DNA of 11,140 bases from CAZAQK01 sp050249355 (GCA_050249355.1 JBFWQQ010000059.1:1-11140); one strand, 5' to 3'. Shown: positions 1 to 6,977, numbered from the stretch's first letter. Numbers and translations are program-made. Notes: generated from the sequence alone by a model not told the origin.

Positions 1-638
1 ACCAGCGCACAAAAGTCGTATGGCTTAAGCCCTGCATCGATGAACAGGTCAAGGTGGCCGCTGGCCAGTTTGCCGTAGCCGTAGCCATCGCCACCCACAA
101 CCACCTGCGCACATTGTGCACGTACTTTTTCAAACGCGGCAGATTCCTGTACACTGAAGTGATAGGGGGCAGAAGTCGTGGCCACCACCGCATGACGCAG
201 CTCTGTGGTGTCGCGGCAGCGGGCCGGGGCATGGTTGATGCGTGTGGAGCCGTTGTGGCCCGTCCAGCGCTCGCCGGTGATGGGCTGGTTGATGATGCCT
301 AGTTGTGGCACACCATTTTCTGTAACGGCGATCAGGTTGGTAAAAGTGGGATAACCTGCCATGAAGGCGCGGGTGCCGTCGATCGGATCGATCACCCATT
401 GTATCGGCGCATCCGGCTGGTGGCGTGCTTCTTCCTCGCCGAATATGCCGTGACAGGGGAAATGCTGCACGATGTGCGCGCGCAGTGCAGCCTCTACTTC
501 ACGGTCGGCCTGCGTTACCGGACTGGCGTCGGCTTTTCTTTCCGCGTTTATCGGCCTGGAGTAATGGTTGCGGCAGATCTGCCCGGCGATGTCGGCCAAC
601 GTGCGTGCCGTATCAAGCAACTTGTTGTCAAAACCCAT
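1..638 (-). CDS. Histidinol-phosphatase / inositol monophosphatase family protein (3' end cut by window edge)
   Basis: Mg2+-dependent phosphomonoesterase of the inositol monophosphatase superfamily. 212 residues are visible and the C-terminus lies beyond the left edge; family members are about 260 residues. Seen: VTQAD near residues 41-45, GEEE at 67-70, the metal-binding DPIDGTRAF at 84-92, and GDGYGYGKLASGHLDL followed by LKPYD near 183-208. The TRAF ending and the GDxYxY block are more like the HisN-type histidinol-phosphate phosphatases of Alphaproteobacteria and Actinobacteria than true inositol monophosphatases, so a role in histidine synthesis is likely but not proven. Sugar-phosphate or adenosine bisphosphate substrates remain possible. 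The ATG at 638 is chosen because a further upstream ATG at 660 is out of frame and meets a stop. No clear Shine-Dalgarno is visible. It is divergent from the Nudix gene, with 23 bases between the starts. Confidence 0.9.
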   Translation of the reverse strand, partial: MGFDNKLLDTARTLADIAGQICRNHYSRPINAERKADASPVTQADREVEAALRAHIVQHFPCHGIFGEEEARHQPDAPIQWVIDPIDGTRAFMAGYPTFTNLIAVTENGVPQLGIINQPITGERWTGHNGSTRINHAPARCRDTTELRHAVVATTSAPYHFSVQESAAFEKVRAQCAQVVVGGDGYGYGKLASGHLDLFIDAGLKPYDFCAL

Positions 639-661
639 AAATACTGCCACACTCTGCCATT

Positions 662-1264
662 ATGACTGCGAACCATCATGCGGTAATTGATGCGTTCCTG
701 CAACAGCAGACTATTACGCCGCTATGGCAGGACGTTAATGCCAACACCTCGTACCAGTATAACAAGTCGGGGGTGGTGCCGTTCGTGCGTATGGGCGCAA
801 GCTTCTACTATTATGTAATGAAGCCGTGCGGCAAATCGCCCGTGTTGGGGAAAACCACATTTCAGATATGCAAAGGCACGCGCCAGTATCAGTCGGCAAG
901 CGGCGACTGGTATGATATCCGCAGCGAGGAGGCACAGGCTGCGGAGGTGAAGGAAACGCTGGCCGCCACTGCATTGCGCGAAGGTATCGAGGAATTGGGT
1001 CTGAAGCTGGAAAATATCAGGCAGCTGTGGGATATGGGGGCGTTTTCTTTCACATCCGCTACCACCCGCAAGACCAAATATATGTGGCTGTATAGCGCGG
1101 AGATAAACGACCAGAGCAATTTCCTGCCGAAATCTGACGTAGCCGACAGCACCGAGGAGTGCCGCTGGGTAACCCTCGCCGAATTCAAACTTGTCGGCCG
1201 GGAAGATCATGTATATATTCTGGAGCAGATAGAATCCACACTGAGTGCGCATTTTCAGGAGTAA
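662..1264 (+). CDS. Nudix hydrolase
   Basis: A 200-residue cytosolic enzyme expected to split nucleoside diphosphate-X compounds; the substrate cannot be told from sequence. The core of the Nudix box is present: E98, then seven residues, then REGIEELGL at 106-114 (consensus RE-U-x-EE-x-G-U), which supplies the metal-binding glutamates E110 and E111. The usual glycine six residues before E98 is missing. The nearest candidate is G72 in KGTRQ, so the loop before the Nudix helix is about 20 residues longer than normal. The ATG at 662 lacks a recognisable ribosome binding site and sits only 23 bases from the divergent phosphatase start, so the transcript may be leaderless or its promoter may lie inside the phosphatase gene. 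The last bases hold the ribosome binding site of the next gene, so the two are likely co-translated. Confidence 0.85.
   Translation: MTANHHAVIDAFLQQQTITPLWQDVNANTSYQYNKSGVVPFVRMGASFYYYVMKPCGKSPVLGKTTFQICKGTRQYQSASGDWYDIRSEEAQAAEVKETLAATALREGIEELGLKLENIRQLWDMGAFSFTSATTRKTKYMWLYSAEINDQSNFLPKSDVADSTEECRWVTLAEFKLVGREDHVYILEQIESTLSAHFQE
1257..1261 (+). promoter_or_regulatory. Shine-Dalgarno AGGAG that points to an ATC start
   Basis: AGGAG lies across the end of the Nudix gene, just before its TAA stop. An ATC codon in the YyaL frame begins exactly eight bases after it. No ATG, GTG or TTG in that frame occurs between the site and the conserved N-terminus of the YyaL protein. This decides the start I propose. 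Confidence 0.55.
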
Positions 1265-1269
1265 CCACC

Positions 1270-3552
1270 ATCAAGCCCCAAGAAAAGAATCCGCGATTTT
1301 CCAATCCGCTCATCAATGCATCCAGCCCGTACCTGCGCCAGCATGCGCATAACCCGGTGTTCTGGTATCCGTGGGGCAAGGAGGCGATCGAGCGCGCGCG
1401 CTCCGAGAACAAGCCTATCCTGCTTTCTGTTGGCTATTCCACATGCTATTGGTGCCACGTCATGGAGCGCGAGGTGTTCGAGAACCTTTCCATTGCGTCG
1501 CTTATGAACAAGCATTTCATCAACATCAAGGTGGATCGTGAAGAACATCCTGAGCTGGATGATATGTACATGATCGTGCGGCAGATGCTTACCAAGCAAG
1601 GGGGGTGGCCCAACAATGTATTTCTGACGCCAGACCTGAAGCCGTTCTTTGCCGGGGGCACTTGGCCTGCAAGGCAGACCGGTGACCGCTCGTCATTTAC
1701 GCAGATACTGGAGTGGATGCATTACATATGGACGGATCAGGAAGGCGATGTACGCGCCAAGGCAGAAGAGTTTACCAGACTGATGGAGCCTTTTGCCGTA
1801 CAGGCTCCGCCTAAGAAAAATGCTGTGCTCGACGCAACAAAACAAGCCGAATCGTTATTTAAACTGCTGGATGGCTACCACGACGAAAGCTCTGGCGGGT
1901 TTTATCAGGCACCGAAATTCCCGCAGGAATGCTATCTCGATTTCCTGCTCACCTACCATGAGCTTACCGGCAATGTACGGGCGCTCGATATGTCGGCGCA
2001 CAGTCTGGGCATGATGGCAGCAGGCGGCATATACGACCATGTGGCATCCGGGTTCCACCGTTATGCGGTCGACAAGGAATGGTACGTGCCGCATTTTGAA
2101 AAGATGCTGTACAATCAGGCGCAGCTGGCATCGCTGTATACCAACGTTGCCACCCATACCGGCAGCGCCTATTTCCGCGATATCGCCATGGGTATCCTCG
2201 ATTTTACTGCCGGGCCGTTGACCGACGGCGAGGGCGGATTCTATACTGCAATCGACGCCGAAACAGAAGGCGTGGAAGGCGCATATTACGCATGGTCGCC
2301 GCATGAACTAAAAGAGCTGCTGACCGACGAGGAAGCCAGCTTCTTCATGACATTCTATGCGCTGGCCGATATCCCGGAATTTCCTGGCCATAAGCATACG
2401 GACGGTAAGGTCATCATTGCGCGCAAGCCGCTACCTGCTGCTGCGCGTGAATCTGGCATGCCATACGCGCAGCTAGCCGCCATGTCGGGCAAGCTGATGA
2501 ACCGACTGCTTGTTGTGCGCAACCAGCGTGCAGCACCGCATCTGGACAACAAGATCATCGTGGCCTGGAACGGCCTGATGATAGCGGCCTATGCGGAAGC
2601 GTCGCTGGCATTTGGTAAGCCGCGTTACCTCGAGATCGCAAAAAAAGCAGCCGAGCATATTCTACAATATGCGTTCGATGACGACGGCATGCTGCAGCGC
2701 GTATTGGCCAGCACACCGCCTGTTCCTGCCAAGCTGGAAGACCATGCGTACCTGATGCATGGATTGCTGGCACTAGAGCGTGCCGAGCCGGACGATGACC
2801 GCATGGGAATCATCGAAGCGCTGGCGGACCGGGTGGAAGAGTTATTCGCTGACAAGGAAGATGGTGCATATTTTGTGGCAGCACGCGGTGACTACCAGCT
2901 GTTCCGCAGTAAAAGCGCAGATGATGCCTCCATGCCATCGGGTATGGCGGTGCTGCTGCAGAATTTTGTGCAGTTGTACCAGCTCACGGAAAACAGGGCA
3001 TACCTTGAGCGTGCCGAAGCCCTAAGCCATTTTTTCCTTGCCGGTAATGAGCGTCCGCTGGTGGAATTTAGCGCCATGATAAAAGGTGTGCTGTTGCTGG
3101 ATGCCGCTAAAGGCAATAAAATATCGCAGCCGAAACGCTTTGCCACTACCAGCAAAGGCATGCCGCAGACGCCGGATGCCCGGCCCGACATAGTGAAGGC
3201 GCATGCCAGCCTTTCCCCTGCCGGTTCCATGAACAGCGTGGAATACGAAGTGACCGTATCGGTGGAAGTGATGGACGGCTGGCATATCCATGGCAACAAT
3301 GTAACCCCGCCGCATCTGATTCCTACCCAGCTAGATGTACAGGGCAAGGGTGTCATGGTAAAAGAGGTCATCTGGCCGCCGCCGTTTACGCGCAACGGCC
3401 TGCCGTCATATGAGGGAACGGTGAATATTACTGTCCGCATCCTCCTGCCGGAAGGGACCAGGAAACGCCCGAAACTGAAAGCACACCTACGCTGCCAGCC
3501 CTGCACCCAGGAAACCTGCCACACGGTGGTGGATATTGTGCTTCCACTTTAA
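1270..3552 (+). CDS. YyaL/DUF255 thioredoxin-domain protein fused to a C-terminal DsbD-alpha-like domain
   Basis: About 760 residues from the proposed ATC start. Residues about 14-36 (SSPYLRQHAHNPVFWYPWG) and the CYWC motif at 59-62 are the hallmark of the DUF255/YyaL (SSP411) thioredoxin-like domain. GGWPNNVFLTP, near 111-121, completes that fold. Residues about 170-620 match the alpha/alpha-barrel part typical of the family. The family's biochemical role is not settled; a redox or sugar-related role is usually proposed. Residues about 638-760 look like the N-terminal alpha domain of DsbD: beta-rich, with GWHIHGNN, and ending in RCQPCTQETC, where C745 and C750 would be the redox pair. No signal peptide is visible, although DsbD-alpha is normally periplasmic. 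Start: the alternatives are GTG at 1159, which overlaps the Nudix gene by 106 bases and has no spaced ribosome binding site, or an internal GTG that would cut off conserved sequence. Family certain; start uncertain. Confidence 0.87.
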   Translation: MKPQEKNPRFSNPLINASSPYLRQHAHNPVFWYPWGKEAIERARSENKPILLSVGYSTCYWCHVMEREVFENLSIASLMNKHFINIKVDREEHPELDDMYMIVRQMLTKQGGWPNNVFLTPDLKPFFAGGTWPARQTGDRSSFTQILEWMHYIWTDQEGDVRAKAEEFTRLMEPFAVQAPPKKNAVLDATKQAESLFKLLDGYHDESSGGFYQAPKFPQECYLDFLLTYHELTGNVRALDMSAHSLGMMAAGGIYDHVASGFHRYAVDKEWYVPHFEKMLYNQAQLASLYTNVATHTGSAYFRDIAMGILDFTAGPLTDGEGGFYTAIDAETEGVEGAYYAWSPHELKELLTDEEASFFMTFYALADIPEFPGHKHTDGKVIIARKPLPAAARESGMPYAQLAAMSGKLMNRLLVVRNQRAAPHLDNKIIVAWNGLMIAAYAEASLAFGKPRYLEIAKKAAEHILQYAFDDDGMLQRVLASTPPVPAKLEDHAYLMHGLLALERAEPDDDRMGIIEALADRVEELFADKEDGAYFVAARGDYQLFRSKSADDASMPSGMAVLLQNFVQLYQLTENRAYLERAEALSHFFLAGNERPLVEFSAMIKGVLLLDAAKGNKISQPKRFATTSKGMPQTPDARPDIVKAHASLSPAGSMNSVEYEVTVSVEVMDGWHIHGNNVTPPHLIPTQLDVQGKGVMVKEVIWPPPFTRNGLPSYEGTVNITVRILLPEGTRKRPKLKAHLRCQPCTQETCHTVVDIVLPL

Positions 3553-3580
3553 CCGCCTGATAATTGGGTGATATATGTCT

Positions 3581-3609
3581 TTGACAGTCCCTGTTTACCT
3601 TGGTACAAT
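3581..3609 (+). promoter_or_regulatory. Sigma-70 promoter of rpsU
   Basis: A perfect -35 TTGACA (3581-3586) and a -10 TACAAT (3604-3609, five of six) are separated by the optimal 17 bases. Transcription should begin near 3616, giving a leader of about 34 bases before the rpsU start. This is the strongest promoter-like sequence I see in the window, as expected for a ribosomal protein gene. Confidence 0.85.
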
Positions 3610-3631
3610 GCTAGCTTTCGTATGTAAGCCC

Positions 3632-3640
3632 GGAAGGGGG
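3632..3640 (+). promoter_or_regulatory. Strong ribosome binding site of rpsU (decides a TTG start)
   Basis: The purine run GGAAGGGGG ends nine bases before TTG at 3650. Translation from this TTG gives the normal S21 N-terminus MVEVVVRDNN. The next in-frame choices would remove conserved residues, so the TTG is well supported. Confidence 0.75.
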
Positions 3641-3649
3641 TATATTTAA

Positions 3650-3853
3650 TTGGTTGAAGTAGTAGTACGCGACAATAACGTCGATCAGGCGCTGCGTGCG
3701 CTGAAGAAGAAGATGCAGCGTGAAGGCCTGTTTCGCGAGATGAAAATGCGTCGCCATTATGAGAAACCGGCAGAAGCCCGCGTCCGCAAGGCTGCAGAAG
3801 CAAAACGCCGTGCCCGTAAGTTGGCCCGTAAGAAATCTGAGCGCCACGATTAA
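3650..3853 (+). CDS. rpsU: 30S ribosomal protein S21
   Basis: A 67-residue basic protein of the small ribosomal subunit, positioned near the anti-Shine-Dalgarno end of 16S rRNA and involved in translation initiation. The sequence is typical almost throughout: MVEVVVRDNNVDQALRALKK, then MQREGLFREMKMRRHYEKP near residues 23-41, then a lysine/arginine-rich tail ending KLARKKSERHD. Length is normal for Alphaproteobacteria. It begins with TTG behind a strong purine-rich ribosome binding site. It has its own near-consensus promoter and is closed by a hairpin terminator, so it appears to be a single-gene transcription unit. No terminator is visible between it and the upstream YyaL gene, so some read-through is possible. 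Confidence 0.97.
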   Translation: MVEVVVRDNNVDQALRALKKKMQREGLFREMKMRRHYEKPAEARVRKAAEAKRRARKLARKKSERHD

Positions 3854-3876
3854 TTCTGGTGCGACTAGATAAAAAT

Positions 3877-3917
3877 AAACGCATGGAGCCGAATAGGAAG
3901 GTTCCATGCGTTTTTTT
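3877..3917 (+). terminator. Rho-independent terminator of rpsU, possibly bidirectional
   Basis: An 11-base-pair stem (3877-3887 with 3903-3913) built on AACGCATGGA and TCCATGCGTT has a 15-base loop and runs into seven T residues at 3911-3917. On the minus strand the same stem is followed by TTTATTTTTATC, a fair U-tract. It could therefore also stop transcripts of the convergent hydrolase operon that read through the small gene. Confidence 0.88.
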
Positions 3918-3947
3918 GTTAATATATTCGTTAACTTGTGATATAGT
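3918..3947 (+). promoter_or_regulatory. Likely promoter of the small gene, overlapped by a GTTAA/TTAAC palindrome
   Basis: The -35 TTAATA (3919-3924, four of six) and -10 TATAGT (3942-3947, five of six) are 17 bases apart, with a predicted start near 3954. GTTAA at 3918-3922 and TTAAC at 3931-3935 form an inverted repeat with an 8-base spacer that covers the -35 box and part of the spacer, where a repressor would be expected to bind. The gene lies behind a strong terminator, so it needs a promoter here. The match is moderate and the operator is inference. Confidence 0.45.
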
Positions 3948-3975
3948 GATGTAATCTGATCAAGGGAGAAGCCTT

Positions 3976-4197
3976 ATGTATCGTCAACCAAAAGCCATCG
4001 CTATTAAATATAACAATCCGTTGTCTGCGGCTGCTATATCGTTCAAGAATATGGCGCTGTTGCTTGCCGACTTCATGTATGGCACTCCCGAACGCGTGCG
4101 CATGACCTATATTTTCGCGTGTGCCCTGGCATTATTAGGCGCTACCATGGTCGGCGACTCGCACCAGCTTTCCAACTGTGCCGTACCTGCCGGTTAG
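3976..4197 (+). CDS. Small protein of unknown function with one hydrophobic segment
   Basis: 73 residues that I do not recognise. The N-terminal part is mildly basic with an amphipathic, alanine-rich stretch (about 17-36). Residues about 43-60 (MTYIFACALALLGATMVG) are hydrophobic enough for a single membrane helix, with arginines just before it (R40, R42). That suggests an N-in orientation and a short outer tail containing one cysteine (C68). Support for a real gene: an AGGGAG ribosome binding site at 3963-3968 with seven bases to the ATG, a plausible promoter behind the rpsU terminator, and no better frame on either strand. Its TAG stop overlaps the TAA stop of the convergent hydrolase gene. 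It could be a small membrane regulator or a lineage-specific orphan; no function is assigned. Confidence 0.65.
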   Translation: MYRQPKAIAIKYNNPLSAAAISFKNMALLLADFMYGTPERVRMTYIFACALALLGATMVGDSHQLSNCAVPAG

Positions 4198-5057
4198 GCT
4201 ACCTGTAACAGCCAGTCTTTTATTTGCCTTGTTTGTTCTTCTGCCATAAGCGCAGGGGCATGTCCGGTTTTGTGTATATTCATTCGCGTTAGGCCCGGGT
4301 GGCTGTGCGCCATGGCGGCTGCGGTTTCTTCCAGTAGCACGTCGGATGTATCGCCACGTATAAGAAGGGTGGGTATCGGTTTAATGGCATCCCACAAGGG
4401 CCACAGGTTCACATCGGCCAGCTCTCCTGCCTGCATTCCAGCCAATATGGCGGGATCGTAGTGCAGGGTGTAGCTGCCGTCCTGCCGCTTGCAGATGCCG
4501 TGGGTGAACATGTGCTGCCAGTGCGCATCATCGCGGATGCCGAACATTGCGCAGTTAGTGCGTATCTGGGCCTGCGCTTCTTCCGCTGTTGAAAACTGCT
4601 TGTTACCCGATGTGTATTGCAGTATGCGGGCCAATGCCGCCACTGTGATGGTGCATCCCACATCATTCAAGATCAGCGAACGGATCAGGCCGGGTTTTTT
4701 GTTCGCCATCAGCATGGCAATGATACCGCCCATGGAGGTGCCCAGCCAATGTACGTTCTGAATGTTCTTTGCCTGCAGCAGTAACTCAATGTCGTACAGG
4801 TAGGTCGGGTAATTATAGTGCGTGGCTGGCAGGCGGCTGCTGTTGCCTCGGCCGGGCATGTCCGGGCACAGCACGTAAAAGTTTTCGCTTAGCGTCGCAG
4901 CAAGATAATCAAAGTCCCGGCCATTGCGGGTAAGGCCATGTACACATAACAGCGCCGGATGGCTGCGGTCACCCCATGCATAACATGCCAGCGTATGTGC
5001 CGGAATATCGGGTGAGTTGCATGCCGGTATCGTGATCTCGGCAATGATGGGTGACAT
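4194..5057 (-). CDS. Alpha/beta hydrolase
   Basis: A 287-residue serine hydrolase of the alpha/beta fold. Seen: the oxyanion-side HGLTRNGRDF at 40-49, CPDMPGRGNS near 64-72, the nucleophile elbow LGTSMGG with S108, a likely acid D239 in RGDTSDVLL (D236 is the alternative), and the histidine H266 in KTGHAPAL. This order and spacing are those of esterases, lipases and related C-C hydrolases; the substrate cannot be named. No signal peptide, so it acts in the cytoplasm. It is the last gene of the minus-strand operon: its ATG shares one base with the TGA stop of the PAP2 gene, so translation is probably coupled. No terminator is visible at its end; the stop overlaps that of the small gene on the other strand. 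Confidence 0.92.
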   Translation of the reverse strand: MSPIIAEITIPACNSPDIPAHTLACYAWGDRSHPALLCVHGLTRNGRDFDYLAATLSENFYVLCPDMPGRGNSSRLPATHYNYPTYLYDIELLLQAKNIQNVHWLGTSMGGIIAMLMANKKPGLIRSLILNDVGCTITVAALARILQYTSGNKQFSTAEEAQAQIRTNCAMFGIRDDAHWQHMFTHGICKRQDGSYTLHYDPAILAGMQAGELADVNLWPLWDAIKPIPTLLIRGDTSDVLLEETAAAMAHSHPGLTRMNIHKTGHAPALMAEEQTRQIKDWLLQVA

Positions 5058-5743
5058 CAGCAGGGCAAGCGGAACAGTTTACGATAGATGGAATACAATA
5101 TCATCCGCACTGTCAGGGTGATAAAGAAACCAATCATCAGTCCCCCGATAACGTCAGCTGGAAAATGTACTCCCAATGCAATGCGCGACCACCCTGTCAG
5201 CAGGACAAGCATCACAGCGATAAAGCCAAGCCCACCGCCCAGGACCGGCCATAAAGCTGTTACCATAAAGGCGATAAACGCGCTATGTCCGCTCGGGAAG
5301 CTTTCGTAATCCTTTTCCGACGGCTGTTCCTGCAGCAGTGTGACCTTGCTGGAACCCAACGCCTCGTAGGGGCGGGGCAGCGCAACTTCGGATTTGAGTG
5401 TCTTGACGGTCAGGCCCATTGCGCCGTAACCGATGAGAAGAACGGTGAGTACGCCGAACCACTTCGACATGTGCACCTTCATGCCCGGCCGACGTGTCAG
5501 CTTACGCGACAGCGTGCTCACCACGGCATAAAAAGTGATGAATGCCATATAATAAATGAACAGCTTGTGATTGCCAATCTCGGTGATCGTCAGCATCAAG
5601 CTGTCATACCATCCGGTATGAATATCATTGATCAGCAGGAACAGGTCTTTATTCAGGCCGTGCCAGTCATAGAAATTTTCTTTGAATGACCCGGCTTTGG
5701 CGAATTCGCTATACAGGTCATCAAGGGTGCTTTCTTTAGCCAA
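5057..5743 (-). CDS. PAP2 family membrane phosphatase
   Basis: A 228-residue integral membrane protein with all three PAP2 signature motifs: K117-x6-R124-P125, P150-S-G-H153, and S186-R187-x5-H193-x3-D197. H153 and H193 are the expected nucleophile and acid/base. About five to six hydrophobic segments are visible (roughly 61-78, 95-113, 154-168, 171-187, 198-218). Members remove phosphate from lipid phosphates such as undecaprenyl diphosphate, phosphatidic acid, phosphatidylglycerol phosphate or lipid A; which applies here cannot be told. The start is TTG at 5743, forced by an in-frame stop just upstream, with GGGA six bases before it. It overlaps the end of dadA by eight bases and touches the hydrolase start, so the three genes form one operon. 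Confidence 0.93.
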   Translation of the reverse strand: MAKESTLDDLYSEFAKAGSFKENFYDWHGLNKDLFLLINDIHTGWYDSLMLTITEIGNHKLFIYYMAFITFYAVVSTLSRKLTRRPGMKVHMSKWFGVLTVLLIGYGAMGLTVKTLKSEVALPRPYEALGSSKVTLLQEQPSEKDYESFPSGHSAFIAFMVTALWPVLGGGLGFIAVMLVLLTGWSRIALGVHFPADVIGGLMIGFFITLTVRMILYSIYRKLFRLPC

Positions 5744-6977
5744 GGATCATCCCATCTAATGAAATTTCTGGAGGTTTACGTTCTATCAGGTCGGCAACCA
5801 AGTAAGCACTTCCTGCCGCCTGTGTCCATCCGAGTGTGCCATGACCGGTATTTAAAAACAAATTTTTATATGAAGTGTAACCTAAACGCGGCAGTCCATC
5901 CGGAGTGGAGGGACGCAGGCACGCCCATTCATGTGCCGGGCGGCTCCAGTCGGTTTGCGGCATCATGCTTTGTGCAGCGCGCTGCAACGTCGCGATACGT
6001 TTTTTCCGCACGTTCTGGTTGTAGCCTGCCAGCTCCGCTGTGCCGGATATGCGCAACTTATCACCCAGCCGGGTGTAGACCACTTTGTAATTGCAATCCA
6101 TGATGCTTGAGTTCGGCGTGTATGCATCGGCATCAAAGGTTAGGCTGTAGCCTTTCATCGGGTAGACCGGCAGGCGGATACCAACAGTAGCCAGAAGTTG
6201 CGTGGAATAGGAGCCCAGCGCCATGACGTAGCCGTCTGCACTCACATCGCCCTGGCTGGTTTGCACGGCCGTGATGCGGTCGCCTTCAACGCGCAGACTT
6301 TTAATATCAACGTTATTTAGGAATTTAACATTGTAACGTTCTGCTGCAACCTTTGCCAGTGAAACACAATACGTATATGCATCGCCCAGCTCGTCGAGTG
6401 GGGCATACATACCACCTGCTATTTCGCGGCCTGTGTATGCAAGGCATGGTTCCAGCTCAAGGCATTGCTCCCGCGTCAGTATGCGTTGCGTGCAACCAAA
6501 TTTTTCCTGAAAATCAACCTGTCTTTTTCCATTTTCTACATCCTGCTCGCAACCGTACACATGCAAGATGCCTTTTTGAGTGAAATTGAAATCGAATGCG
6601 GTTTCCGCGCGTATCACATCCATTTTTTGTTTGCTGTACAGGTTCAGCCTGAGCAGGTTCACGCAATTATAGCGTGTGCGCGCCGGGGTGCAATTGCGCA
6701 GGAATTTTATCAGCCACAGCCACATGGCCGGATCCAGCCGTGGATGGAATACCAGCGGGGCATCTTTATCGAGCAGCCATTTAGGGATCTTGGTTAACAC
6801 ACTTGGGGTGGGCCAGGGTTCTGCGGCGCTGTAGGACAGCTGGCCGCCATTGGAAAAGCTGGTTTCCCTGCCGACCCCATCGCAGCGGTCCAGCACGGTG
6901 ACGTCATGTCCCCGTTTACCCAGTTCGTAGGCGGTGCTAATACCCAAGAGGCCGGAACCCAATATTATGATATTCAT
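5736..6977 (-). CDS. dadA: D-amino-acid dehydrogenase, DadA type
   Basis: A 413-residue FAD-dependent oxidoreductase that deaminates D-amino acids, chiefly D-alanine to pyruvate and ammonia, passing electrons to the respiratory chain at the inner face of the membrane. Seen: the dinucleotide-binding GSGLLG at residues 7-12 and acidic D31 at the end of the second strand; ETSFSNGGQLSYSAAEPWPTP (close to the DadA signature) from about residue 38; and LNTGHGTLGWTQAAGSA near 375-391, the typical C-terminal FAD-binding block of DadA. Length is normal. The ATG at 6977 gives the expected N-terminus, though no Shine-Dalgarno precedes it. No alanine racemase gene is seen beside it. It heads a three-gene operon with overlapping neighbours and diverges from virB3. 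Related D-amino-acid or sarcosine-type oxidases are less likely. Confidence 0.93.
   Translation of the reverse strand: MNIIILGSGLLGISTAYELGKRGHDVTVLDRCDGVGRETSFSNGGQLSYSAAEPWPTPSVLTKIPKWLLDKDAPLVFHPRLDPAMWLWLIKFLRNCTPARTRYNCVNLLRLNLYSKQKMDVIRAETAFDFNFTQKGILHVYGCEQDVENGKRQVDFQEKFGCTQRILTREQCLELEPCLAYTGREIAGGMYAPLDELGDAYTYCVSLAKVAAERYNVKFLNNVDIKSLRVEGDRITAVQTSQGDVSADGYVMALGSYSTQLLATVGIRLPVYPMKGYSLTFDADAYTPNSSIMDCNYKVVYTRLGDKLRISGTAELAGYNQNVRKKRIATLQRAAQSMMPQTDWSRPAHEWACLRPSTPDGLPRLGYTSYKNLFLNTGHGTLGWTQAAGSAYLVADLIERKPPEISLDGMILG

Noticed and set aside
54..665. Plus-strand open frames opposite the phosphatase gene
   Set aside because: The minus strand holds a well-conserved phosphatase with its metal-binding motifs; the plus-strand frames show no recognisable motif and are shadows.
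722..1252. Minus-strand open frame of 176 codons opposite the Nudix gene
   Set aside because: No domain, low-complexity composition, and a clear Nudix box on the other strand.
1159..1269. GTG at 1159 as the start of the YyaL gene
   Set aside because: It overlaps the Nudix gene by 106 bases, the purines before it are immediately adjacent with no spacing, and the added 37 residues do not look like the family N-terminus or a signal peptide. It remains the fallback if ATC is not used.
2892..3524. Minus-strand open frame of 210 codons opposite the end of the YyaL gene
   Set aside because: Serine/arginine-rich antisense translation with no motif; the sense frame has conserved domains throughout.
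4193..4225. Short GGCT/AGCC hairpin followed by a T-rich run as a terminator of the small gene
   Set aside because: The stem is only four base pairs with a nine-base loop, and the T-run is interrupted and distant; too weak to call.
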